Below, piece after piece: positions 43,326-51,474 of a stretch of 64,000 bases of DNA (positions are counted from its first letter, which is position 1; the number at the start of each line of letters is the position of its first letter). The stretch is taken from positions 20,919 through 84,918 of the forward strand of contig NZ_JBBECH010000066.1 in assembly GCF_040881935.1 (NCBI RefSeq), read 5' to 3'. The notes under the pieces are model-generated. The model was given only the letters and a program-made list of their open reading frames with translations. It did no database searches and was not told where the DNA came from. Source of the stretch: Saccharospirillum sp040881935 (GTDB lineage: Bacteria; Pseudomonadota; Gammaproteobacteria; Pseudomonadales; Natronospirillaceae). The translations under genes were made by a program, and so were the position numbers.

Positions 43326-45974
43326 TTAGGCCTTGGCCGTTTTACTGGCCTTTTCTTCAACCACCCAACGCTTGCCCTGATAATACGCCTTCCAGCCAGA
43401 CGCCTTACCATCCTCATTTTCAGTCATAACATACTGCTCTTTGGTCTTGCGACTGAAACGAATGACTGTGGGCCGACCTTCGTCGTCTTTTTTCGGTGCT
43501 TTGGTCAGATACAGGTACTTTTCCGGTAATTCCTCGGCATGCGCTGCCAGTTCTTTCACCAGTGGGGGCCTGGTTTCCCGGTTTTTCGGGAACTGGCTGG
43601 CCGCGAGAAACAGGCCGGCAGCGCCATCACGCAGCACGTAAGTATCATCCACTTTCAGGCACTTCAGTTCCGGCATCGGAATTGGGTCCATCTTCGGTGG
43701 CGCGGCTTCACCGTTGCGCAACAGTTTGCGGGTGTTCTTGCAGTCTTCATTGGTGCAACCGAAGTACTTGCCGAAACGACCGCTTTTGAGCTGCATTTCC
43801 GAGCCGCATTTGTCGCACTCGAGTGTCGGGCCATCATAACCCTTGATCTTGTACTGACCTTTTTCGACTTTAAAGCCGGTGCAATCCGGGTTGTTACCGC
43901 AGATATGCAGTTTGCGGCCTTCGTCGATCAGATAGCTGTCCATGGCGGTGCCACACTTGTCACAGCGCTCCATATGCCGCAGTGCCTGGGCTTCGGCCTC
44001 TTCATCGTCTTCCAGATCCAGGGCTTCTTCTCCGGGAATCAGGTTGAGCGTGCCCTTGCAGCGCTCCTTCGGCGGCAAACTGTAGCCGGAGCAACCGAGA
44101 AACACTCCGGTGGTGCCGGTACGAATCATCATCGGCCGGCCACATTTTGGGCACTCGATGTCGGTCGGTGTCGGTTCGTTGGCCCGCATGCCGTCTTGGT
44201 CAGACTCAGCCTGATCCAGCTGGCGCGTGAAATCGTCATAAAAGCTGTCGAGCACCTGTTTCCAGGTTCGTTCACCGGTCGCAATATCATCCAGGTACTC
44301 TTCCAGGCGCGCCGTAAACTGGTATTGCATCAGGTCTTTGAACGACTCGGTCAGACGATCAGTCACGATATCGCCGATTTTCTCGGCAAAGAACCGTCGA
44401 CTGACCAGGCGCACATAACCGCGCTCCTGAATCGTAGAAATAATGGACGCGTAAGTCGAGGGTCGGCCGATGCCCTGCTTTTCCAGCTCCTTGACCAGCG
44501 AGGCTTCCGTGAAGCGAGCAGGCGGCTTGGTGAAGTGCTGCCGTGGCTCCAGGGCCACCAGTGCCAGTTCGTCATTCACCTTCATATCTGGCAGTTCAAT
44601 GGCGTCATCGCCTTTGGCGACCTGGGTCATCACCCGGGTGTAACCATCGAATACCAACACCCGGCCCTTGGCTTTCAACTCATAGTCCCCGGTGGCGACG
44701 GTAAGCACTGTACTCTTGTACTTCGCCGGAACCATCTGACAGGCGACAAAACGTTGCCAGATCAGCTCATAGAGCCGCTGAGCGTCACGTTCCATATCAG
44801 ACAGGTCGGCACTCTTGCGGGCCACATAAGACGGCCGAATCGCTTCGTGCGCCTCCTGGGCCCCTTCCCGGCTGCCATAGACCATGGGTTTTTCCGGTAA
44901 ATAAGGCTCACCGTACTGATCGGCAATGTACTCGCGCGCAGACGCCACGGCTTCCTGGCTCAGGTTGGTGGAGTCAGTACGCATGTAGGTAATGTGACCG
45001 GCCTCATAGAGGCGCTGAGCCATAGTCATGGTTTTCTTAACGGTATAGCCCAGACGTGTGCTCGCTGCCTGCTGCAACGTCGAGGTAATAAAAGGCGGTG
45101 CTGCTTTCGACGACGTCGGCTTGTCTTCGCGATCAGTGATGCGCAGCGCGGCATCGCGCAGGCGCTCTACGTGCTCATCGCTCTGACTCTTATTGACCGG
45201 GCGGTACTTGTCGCCCAGATAGCGGGCAACCTCAAACCGGACTTCGGCGTCATTGGCAGCCCGTGTTTGAACGTGTAAATCCCAAAACTCTTCCGGATTG
45301 AACGCCCGGATTTCACGTTCCCGTTCAACGATCAGACGCACTGCAACTGACTGAACCCGGCCAGCGCTCAAGCCCCGTGCCACCTTGGCCCAGAGCAACG
45401 GCGACACCATAAAGCCCACGACCCGGTCGAGGAAACGCCGTGCCTGTTGAGCGTTTACCCGGTTAAGGTCGAGCTCTCCCGGACGTTCGAAGGCCTCATT
45501 AATGGCCTTTTTAGTGATCTCGTTAAACACTACCCGACGGTACTTTTCAGGGGCAAGACCGATACTTTCCTGCAAATGCCAGGCAATGGCCTCCCCCTCG
45601 CGGTCCAAATCCGTCGCGAGGTAGACGGTGTCGGCAGTCTTGGCCAATCGGCGCAGTTCATCGACCACCTTTTCCTTGCCAGGGAGTACCTGATACTGAG
45701 CGGCCCAGCCGTTAGCCGGGTCAATACCCATACGGGCGACCAACTGCTCCTTGGCTTTCTGCTTTTTGTGAATCGCTTTCTTTTCGGGTGACATCTTGCG
45801 TGTTTCAGCCGCCTGGCGCGCGCGCGCCTTGGCGTCTACCGGCTTGGCCTGGCCACTGGTGGGCAGATCACGGATGTGACCTACCGAGGACTTGACGATA
45901 AAGTCATTTCCCAGATATTTGTTGATCGTTTTGGCTTTTGCTGGTGATTCGACAATGACCAGAGATTTACCCAT
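43326..45974 (-). CDS. topA: DNA topoisomerase I
   Basis: An 882-residue type IA topoisomerase that relaxes negative supercoils. The N-terminal Toprim domain has SLVIVESPAKAKTINKYLG and ATDLDREGEAIAWHL. The nucleophilic Tyr is in ITYMRTDSTNLS. The C-terminal third holds four-Cys zinc ribbons starting at CPKCGRPM, CDKCGTAM and CDKCGSEM, then a domain ending in a Lys-rich tail. The size matches E. coli TopA (865). Confidence 0.98.
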   Translation of the reverse strand: MGKSLVIVESPAKAKTINKYLGNDFIVKSSVGHIRDLPTSGQAKPVDAKARARQAAETRKMSPEKKAIHKKQKAKEQLVARMGIDPANGWAAQYQVLPGKEKVVDELRRLAKTADTVYLATDLDREGEAIAWHLQESIGLAPEKYRRVVFNEITKKAINEAFERPGELDLNRVNAQQARRFLDRVVGFMVSPLLWAKVARGLSAGRVQSVAVRLIVEREREIRAFNPEEFWDLHVQTRAANDAEVRFEVARYLGDKYRPVNKSQSDEHVERLRDAALRITDREDKPTSSKAAPPFITSTLQQAASTRLGYTVKKTMTMAQRLYEAGHITYMRTDSTNLSQEAVASAREYIADQYGEPYLPEKPMVYGSREGAQEAHEAIRPSYVARKSADLSDMERDAQRLYELIWQRFVACQMVPAKYKSTVLTVATGDYELKAKGRVLVFDGYTRVMTQVAKGDDAIELPDMKVNDELALVALEPRQHFTKPPARFTEASLVKELEKQGIGRPSTYASIISTIQERGYVRLVSRRFFAEKIGDIVTDRLTESFKDLMQYQFTARLEEYLDDIATGERTWKQVLDSFYDDFTRQLDQAESDQDGMRANEPTPTDIECPKCGRPMMIRTGTTGVFLGCSGYSLPPKERCKGTLNLIPGEEALDLEDDEEAEAQALRHMERCDKCGTAMDSYLIDEGRKLHICGNNPDCTGFKVEKGQYKIKGYDGPTLECDKCGSEMQLKSGRFGKYFGCTNEDCKNTRKLLRNGEAAPPKMDPIPMPELKCLKVDDTYVLRDGAAGLFLAASQFPKNRETRPPLVKELAAHAEELPEKYLYLTKAPKKDDEGRPTVIRFSRKTKEQYVMTENEDGKASGWKAYYQGKRWVVEEKASKTAKA

Positions 45975-46532
45975 GCGCTATAATTCCGCCTGTTGCTTCC
46001 TTTTATATACTTAGCTTACGAACCCCGGGGAACGCAAGCGGCGCAGACGTATATACCGTTTGACCCCTCAAGGTCAAGTCGCCGCTGCGCAGCGAGGAAC
46101 CGGTACTAGCGGGGTTCACCAGGTGAACTCCGCCGCCCATTCAGCGCCGTACTATGCACGAACCCGGGCAAAGCGTACAGCCAGATGGTTTCTTCTACTG
46201 TTAATATTCGACCACGGGTTCTCGTTCAGGAGCGTACCAGAGTATCAATTTCGGCAGCTTCGCTCCCAGCAGACACAATATGAAGAAGTGTTTTCCACTC
46301 TGATGGTCTATGACCATGACCCCGACTTATTGCACCTGATTCAAAAAACTGGTTGAAGAGGCGGAAAACCTGCTGTCCCTTGATCCGGCCAATCAGGACT
46401 CCCAGCGCGATGTGACCTGCTATCAATCGCTAGCGGAGGAAATCGGCAACCTTGGTGGCAGGACCCATCATCCTGAAATTCCGTCCAGTGACCGGCAAAA
46501 GATCAAAAACATCTCCCAGCTGATCCCGGTCT
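45975..46532. other. Gene-poor region upstream of topA
   Basis: The topA promoter should lie in the first 100 bases. Inverted arms GAACCCCG (46020-46027) and CGGGGTTC (46110-46117) flank a smaller palindrome, TTGACC-N6-GGTCAA, at 46059-46076. The right half, from about 46230, has coding-like composition broken by a frameshift (see the pseudogene entry). Confidence 0.45.
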
Positions 46533-46654
46533 CTACGATTCAACGATGGGCGAAGATACTTCTGCGGCCAGTGACAGCCAGTCGGCTTCATCCAAAGACT
46601 GAACCCGCTCAAAACGCGGTATGTCTTCGCCGTCGATTCGTACCGATTCCATGA
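46303..46654 (+). pseudogene. Possible frameshifted gene remnant, unknown product
   Basis: A plus-strand frame reading MVYDHDPDLLHLIQK ends at a TGA at 46354-46356. The next frame then reads LVEEAENLLSLDPANQDSQR and stays open to 46654, into the 3' end of the DUF1653 gene. The switch falls at an A6 run (46343-46348): removing one A joins the two halves into a continuous, charged, helical-looking protein. This could be a real mutation or a draft-sequence error. No family is recognised and the start is uncertain. A chance open frame remains possible. Confidence 0.3.
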
Positions 46655-46808
46655 ATATGTCCAGCGGCCGTACCCATAGGCTGTAATCGCCGTATAAACA
46701 CTGATAGACGACAAATGGCTCTTCGGTTTCACTGTGGCGACTCACACCGATGACCCGATACCGGTTACCCTTGTAATGCTGATAAATGCCTGCGCTGGGG
46801 TATTTCAT
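46533..46808 (-). CDS. DUF1653 domain protein
   Basis: A 91-residue protein almost wholly made of the DUF1653 domain: AGIYQHYKGNRYRVIGVSRH, then VVYQCLYGDYSLWVRPLDIF. An acidic C-terminal tail follows. ATG 46808 has GGAGAG seven bases upstream. The frame is open further upstream to 46982, but that part lacks domain character. DUF1653 is a small SH3-like beta domain of unknown function. It stands between fadA and topA, as in Pseudomonas as I recall it. Confidence 0.85.
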   Translation of the reverse strand: MKYPSAGIYQHYKGNRYRVIGVSRHSETEEPFVVYQCLYGDYSLWVRPLDIFMESVRIDGEDIPRFERVQSLDEADWLSLAAEVSSPIVES

Positions 46809-47118
46809 TTGTCTCTCCAATTGCGCCAGTGGTAACTGATCGGCCAGTGCCGGGACACTGATGACGCTGTGCTGCGCACTGGCGGTATCCTTTCTATCTT
46901 TAACAGACACTGGTGGTACCGCTCTGCCGCAGAGCTGGTGGCATCGGGCGCCATCGATATTCTGGGTCTGCCCGGAGAACACCCCGAGTACTGAACAAAA
47001 CGAGCCTCGCCAACAGAAAAGCCAGCCTGATTATAACCAGGCTGGCTTCCTACTCGAATCGCCTTGCCTGTATCACCAGTTCAGATCAAACAGATGGTTT
47101 CAGAAGGCTGGTGTCCGG
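46809..47118. other. Spacer between fadA and the DUF1653 gene
   Basis: 310 bases with no gene that I can support. It contains the fadA terminator (47017-47048). An in-frame but uncharacteristic upward extension of the DUF1653 frame runs to 46982. Confidence 0.5.
47017..47048 (-). terminator. Rho-independent terminator of fadBA
   Basis: AAGCCAGCCTG-GTTATAAT-CAGGCTGGCTT is followed by TTCTG on the minus strand, about 70 bases past the fadA stop. Confidence 0.85.
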
Positions 47119-48294
47119 TCAGACTCGTTCAATGACAGTACTGATGCCCTGCCCCAGACCAATACACATGGTCGACAGGCCAAATTGTCCGTCGTTTTGC
47201 TCCATCACATTCAGCAGCGTGCCGGTAATGCGCGCACCGGAACAACCGAAAGGATGGCCCAGAGCAATGGCGCCACCATGCAAGTTCACCTTCTCGTCCA
47301 TTTTCTCGAGCAATTTCAGGTCTTTCAGTACCGGCAGTGCCTGAGCTGCGAAAGCTTCATTGAGTTCGACATAGTCGATGTCTTCAATGGTCATGCCCAG
47401 CTTTTTCAACACCTTTTTAGTGGCCGGAACCGGCCCGTACCCCATGATCGACGGATCCACACCGGCCAGGCTCATACCCCGCACCACCGCACGGGGTTTC
47501 AAACCCAGGGCTTTGGCTTTGCGATATGACATGACCACCATGGCCGATGCACCATCAGTGATCTGGCTTGAAGTACCTGCGGTTACCGTTCCTGCTTTGG
47601 GGTCAAAGGCCGGGCGCAACGATGCCAGCCCCTCCAGCGTTGTCTCAGGACGAATGGTTTCGTCGTGCTTCATCAGGTAGGGGTTGCCGTCGGCATCATG
47701 GGCCGTTCGCGCAATAATTTCGTTATCGAAATTACCAGCTTGCGTGGCTTCATGAGCTTTCATGTGCGAACGCAGACCGAACTGATCTTGCTGTTCGCGG
47801 CCAATGCCGTGCATCTTGGACAGCAGTTCAGCCGTCAGCCCCATCATGCCCGACGCTTTCGCCGCCTTGTGTGACAGCATTGGGTTCGGATCAACGCCGT
47901 GCATCATGTCGACGTGGCCCATATGTTCAACACCGCCGATAACATAGATGTCGCCGTTATCAGACTGGATATTGGCCGTAGCAATGTGCAACGCCGACAT
48001 CGAAGATCCACACAGACGGCTGACCGTTTGCGCCGGAACCGTGTGCGGAATATCAGTCAGCAATTGCATCATGCGGGCGACGTTCCAGCCCTGCTCTTTG
48101 GTCTGGTTAACACAGCCCCAAATAATGTCGTCGATGTCGGCCGGGTTCAGTGCTTCGTTGCGGGCCAGCAAGCCGTTTACCAGGTCTGCGCTCAGATTTT
48201 CGGCACGGGTAAAACGGTGGCTGCCACCCTTGCTGCGACCCATGGGGGTACGCGCAAAGTCGACGATTACTGCATCATTATCTCGAATAGTCAT
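47119..48294 (-). CDS. fadA: 3-Ketoacyl-CoA thiolase FadA
   Basis: The 391-residue beta subunit of the aerobic beta-oxidation complex releases acetyl-CoA. The nucleophilic Cys is at about residue 95 in VSRLCGSSMSALH. The second catalytic set is GGAIALGHPFGCSGAR and the Cys of TMCIGLGQG. It follows fadB by 18 bases, in the usual fadBA operon order, ending at a hairpin terminator. Confidence 0.98.
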   Translation of the reverse strand: MTIRDNDAVIVDFARTPMGRSKGGSHRFTRAENLSADLVNGLLARNEALNPADIDDIIWGCVNQTKEQGWNVARMMQLLTDIPHTVPAQTVSRLCGSSMSALHIATANIQSDNGDIYVIGGVEHMGHVDMMHGVDPNPMLSHKAAKASGMMGLTAELLSKMHGIGREQQDQFGLRSHMKAHEATQAGNFDNEIIARTAHDADGNPYLMKHDETIRPETTLEGLASLRPAFDPKAGTVTAGTSSQITDGASAMVVMSYRKAKALGLKPRAVVRGMSLAGVDPSIMGYGPVPATKKVLKKLGMTIEDIDYVELNEAFAAQALPVLKDLKLLEKMDEKVNLHGGAIALGHPFGCSGARITGTLLNVMEQNDGQFGLSTMCIGLGQGISTVIERV

Positions 48295-48312
48295 GGTTGC
48301 TGTTCTCCCGTC

Positions 48313-50457
48313 TTAACCGTAAAAGGTCTGGCCGTTTTTAGCCATGTCGCGCAGTTTGTCGGTTGGCTCGTAAAGCTTGCCCAGATCTTTGTAGCGATCA
48401 CACAGTTCAACAAATGCAGCGACGCCAATGTCATCGATGTACTGCAGAGCACCGCCGCGGAACGGCGGGAAACCAATACCATATACCAGGCCCATATCGG
48501 CCTCGGCGGCGGTATTGACGATGCCGTCTTCCAGGCATCGAACCGTTTCCAGACACATTGGGATCATCAGGCGATTGATCATGTCGTCTTCTGAAATATC
48601 GTGCTCAGACGAGCGCACACTGGCGACCAGTTCGTGTGCTTTTTGATCGGATACTTTCTTCGGCTTGCCTTTTTTGTCGGTCTCATAACGGTAAAAACCG
48701 ACGCCATTTTTCTGTCCGAAACGCTCTTCGGCGTACATGACATCCATGGCCGATTTGAAATCCTGTTTCATGCGATCCGGGAAGCCATCGGCCATCACAG
48801 CCTGGGCGTGAACCCCGGTATCGATGCCAACGACATCCATTAAATAAGCCGGACCCATCGGCCAGCCGAATTTTTCCATCACTTTATCGACTTGCTCGAA
48901 GTCGGCACCGTCACGCAACATCATGGCAAAACCACCGAAGTACGGGAACAGAATGCGGTTCACCAGAAAGCCAGGGCAGTCGTTAACGACAATGGGGGTT
49001 TTACCCATCTTCTGTGCATAGGCGACTACTGTCGCAATGGTTTCATCGCTGGTTTTTTCACCACGAATCACTTCAACCAGTGGCATCCGATGTACCGGAT
49101 TAAAGAAGTGCATACCGCAGAACTGCTCTGGCTTTTTCAAGGCTGTTGCCAGTTCGGTAATGGAGATGGTCGAGGTATTGGATGCCAGAATGGCGTCATC
49201 CCGCAGCTGAGCTTCCGCTTCGGCGAGCACGGCTTTTTTCACTTTAACGTTTTCAACAACCGCTTCGACCACAACATCAACGTCGCCAAAGTCACCGTAA
49301 GACAGGGTTGGCCGAATGCGGTTCAGGGTATCCGCCATGCCGCGCACATCCAGCTTTTTACGCTCGACCTGCTTGCCCAGCAACTTGGCCGCTTCATCAA
49401 GCCCCAGTTGCAGGCCCGACTCGGCAATGTCTTTCATCAGAATCGGGGTGCCCTTGCTGGCACTCTGATAGGCGATGCCACCGCCCATGATGCCCGCGCC
49501 TAGCACAGCGGCCTTGCTGACATCTTTCGATTGTTTAATGTGATCCTTGGCGATCTTCTTGATTTTCTGATCGTTCAGGAACAGGCCGATAAGGTTTTTG
49601 GCAACCGGCGTTTTGGCCAATCTAGCGAAGCCTTTTGCTTCTATGGCAATGGCTTTGTCCCGATCAAAATTCGCGTGCTTCTGAATGGCTTTTACCGCTT
49701 CAACCGGCGCCGGATAATGACGACCGGCCTTACCTGCAATAAAGCCCTTGGCAGTCTCGAACACCATCATGCTTTCAATGTTGTTCAACTGAAGTTTGCC
49801 TTGCTTGGCCTGACGGCGATTCTTGTAATCCACCTCGCCAGACATCAAACGCTCAAGCAGCGCCAGGGCAGTATCGTGCAGGGCCTCCGGCTCACTAACG
49901 ACGTCGACGGCACCATCGCTCAAGGCAGCGTCAGAACGCTTTTCGCTGCCGGAGGCAATCCACTCAATGGCGTTGTCCGCACCGATGATTCGTGACAGTC
50001 GTACCGTTCCGCCAAAGCCCGGATAAATACCAAGCTTGACTTCGGGCAGGCCCACTTTGGCTTTGGTCGACATAACCCGGTAATCTGCAGACAGGCACAT
50101 TTCAAAACCACCGCCCAGCGCCATGCCATTAATGGCAACAACGGTCGGCATAGGCAGGTCTTCGAAGGCGCTGAAAATTTCGTTGGCGGCCAATATGTCG
50201 CCGATGATGCCTTCTTCGTCTTTATCGAACCAAACCAGGAATTCCGTGATATCCGCACCGACAATAAAGCTGCTTTTGGCACTGCGGACCAATACGCCCC
50301 GGGCATCACTCGCGGCAATGGCTTTCGTCGCCTCGGCCAGTTCCGTTAGTGTTGCCAGGTCAAATTTATTGACCGAGTCACCCTGTAAATCGAACACGAG
50401 TTCGGCGACGCCGTTCTGCAATGCCTCGACGGTTATGCCTTTACCCTGATAAATCAT
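48313..50457 (-). CDS. fadB: Multifunctional fatty-acid oxidation protein FadB
   Basis: A 714-residue alpha subunit. Residues 1-190 are the enoyl-CoA hydratase/isomerase, with ALGGGFEMCLSADYR and LPEVKLGIYPGFGGTVRL holding the two catalytic Glu. From about residue 310 the L-3-hydroxyacyl-CoA dehydrogenase begins with AAVLGAGIMGGGIAYQSA and continues with HFFNPVHRMPLVEVIRG. Length matches E. coli FadB (729). A PsrA-type operator overlaps its likely promoter. Confidence 0.98.
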   Translation of the reverse strand: MIYQGKGITVEALQNGVAELVFDLQGDSVNKFDLATLTELAEATKAIAASDARGVLVRSAKSSFIVGADITEFLVWFDKDEEGIIGDILAANEIFSAFEDLPMPTVVAINGMALGGGFEMCLSADYRVMSTKAKVGLPEVKLGIYPGFGGTVRLSRIIGADNAIEWIASGSEKRSDAALSDGAVDVVSEPEALHDTALALLERLMSGEVDYKNRRQAKQGKLQLNNIESMMVFETAKGFIAGKAGRHYPAPVEAVKAIQKHANFDRDKAIAIEAKGFARLAKTPVAKNLIGLFLNDQKIKKIAKDHIKQSKDVSKAAVLGAGIMGGGIAYQSASKGTPILMKDIAESGLQLGLDEAAKLLGKQVERKKLDVRGMADTLNRIRPTLSYGDFGDVDVVVEAVVENVKVKKAVLAEAEAQLRDDAILASNTSTISITELATALKKPEQFCGMHFFNPVHRMPLVEVIRGEKTSDETIATVVAYAQKMGKTPIVVNDCPGFLVNRILFPYFGGFAMMLRDGADFEQVDKVMEKFGWPMGPAYLMDVVGIDTGVHAQAVMADGFPDRMKQDFKSAMDVMYAEERFGQKNGVGFYRYETDKKGKPKKVSDQKAHELVASVRSSEHDISEDDMINRLMIPMCLETVRCLEDGIVNTAAEADMGLVYGIGFPPFRGGALQYIDDIGVAAFVELCDRYKDLGKLYEPTDKLRDMAKNGQTFYG

Positions 50458-50535
50458 GGAAGCTCTCCGTTTATTGTCTCGAATAGGGCCACAGACCCAC
50501 CCGTATCGCTGTCTACCGTGTTTGAAATCCGAGCT

Positions 50536-50576
50536 GATTTACTTAAATCAAACACAAGTTTCAAACGACTGTTTGA
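50536..50576 (-). promoter_or_regulatory. fadB promoter with PsrA-like fatty-acid operator
   Basis: On the minus strand TTGAAA (50559-50564), a 17-base spacer and TAAATC (50536-50541). The palindrome TCAAAC-N4-GTTTGA at 50561-50576 overlaps the -35 box. It matches the CAAAC(N2-4)GTTTG operator known for the TetR-family regulator PsrA in Pseudomonas. Repression relieved by long-chain fatty acids is inferred. The psrA gene is not in the window. Confidence 0.65.
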
Positions 50577-50658
50577 TTGTGGTTCATACGATAGACAATG
50601 ACCGCCAGATGTCAACTGGCAACGACTGCAGCTCAGGTGATAGTGACGATTATTGCGC

Positions 50659-51156
50659 TCAGAAAGAGAGTTGTGCGATCAGGCGCTCCAGCGTTTCCCG
50701 AATCGCGGGTAATGCCGAGGCATCGCCTCGTTCATCCCAGACCAGACCCACACCGTCTGGCTGGGCATCGAGGACCAGATACGCTGCCGGCAGGGTGAGT
50801 AGAACCTCGTGTAAATGCTGTGTAACGGCTTCGTTCGGGCGATGCTGATCGGCCCATTTCCACCCATCGGGCAGAAAAGCGCTGGACACCCCTGTGGTCC
50901 TTTGCACGGTAAAGCGGGGCGACTTGTCCTTGTCAAAACGGTGAAGCAGGCGGTATAGCGTTATCAGCGACGACTTTTCGGCCAGCCTTCCTTCAATGCT
51001 GGTATCCGGTATGCGGATACTGTCGAGTTTGAACCCGGCCGTTAAAGCCGCTGTGCGCAAGGTGTTCAAATGCCGGTCCCGTGGGGAGGGCTTCAGCCAC
51101 ATAAAGGCACCGGCCAGAATTAATATGGCACATAGTATTGCGATGTTAGCGAACAT
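50659..51156 (-). CDS. Membrane-anchored hypothetical protein
   Basis: A 165-residue protein with one N-terminal hydrophobic segment (FANIAILCAILILAGAFMWL). A soluble, probably periplasmic or cytoplasmic alpha/beta domain of about 140 residues follows, with repeated Leu-Arg helices and a short acidic stretch (WDERGDA). ATG 51156 has GGGAGA nine bases upstream. It does not match a family I can name. It lies upstream of fadB on the same strand, with 200 bases and the fadB promoter between them, so it is a separate unit. Confidence 0.75.
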   Translation of the reverse strand: MFANIAILCAILILAGAFMWLKPSPRDRHLNTLRTAALTAGFKLDSIRIPDTSIEGRLAEKSSLITLYRLLHRFDKDKSPRFTVQRTTGVSSAFLPDGWKWADQHRPNEAVTQHLHEVLLTLPAAYLVLDAQPDGVGLVWDERGDASALPAIRETLERLIAQLSF

Positions 51157-51474
51157 GACCGGGATTCTCCCTGTGTTCAAAAGGCTGCAGTGTACCGGTG
51201 TTACCCATAAACGCCGGTGGCTGCTTCAGTAACTGGCTTTCCAGAGAATAGGATACACTGGAGGATAGCGTAAAAAAGCGGAGCAGGGCTTTCAGATTCG
51301 AATCGCCTTCACAGGCGGTATACACACGCTGCCTGTGTTACGACAACCAGTTGGGTTCCGTCTTCCGGAAAATTAAACTCGTACCGAATACTCATGCACT
51401 GCGCCCCATAGCTATAGTGATGCTGACACAAGCTTGGCCCGGTGGTTCAGGATAGAACCACCGGGCATGCAGGC
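51157..51474. other. Gene-free spacer with several inverted repeats
   Basis: It contains GATTCGAATC (51295-51304), the arms CACAGGC (51310-51316) and GCCTGTG (51331-51337), and a long hairpin, GCCCGGTGGTTC pairing with GAACCACCGGGC, at 51437-51466 just past the uup stop. No gene could be supported. The last hairpin may end uup transcripts, although no T-run follows. Confidence 0.5.
51437..51466 (-). terminator. Hairpin downstream of uup
   Basis: A perfect 12-bp stem with a 6-base loop, nine bases past the uup stop. The lack of a T-run makes Rho-independent action uncertain. Confidence 0.5.

Noticed and set aside
43539..44900. 453-codon open frame antisense to topA
   Set aside because: It is a codon-bias shadow of topA; topA motifs are intact on the other strand.
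46060..46356. 98-codon plus-strand frame taken as an intact gene
   Set aside because: The first half is low-quality, palindrome-containing sequence; only its end looks coding, and that continues in another frame.
51295..51304. GATTCGAATC resembling a tRNA T-loop
   Set aside because: The flanking bases do not form acceptor, D or anticodon arms.
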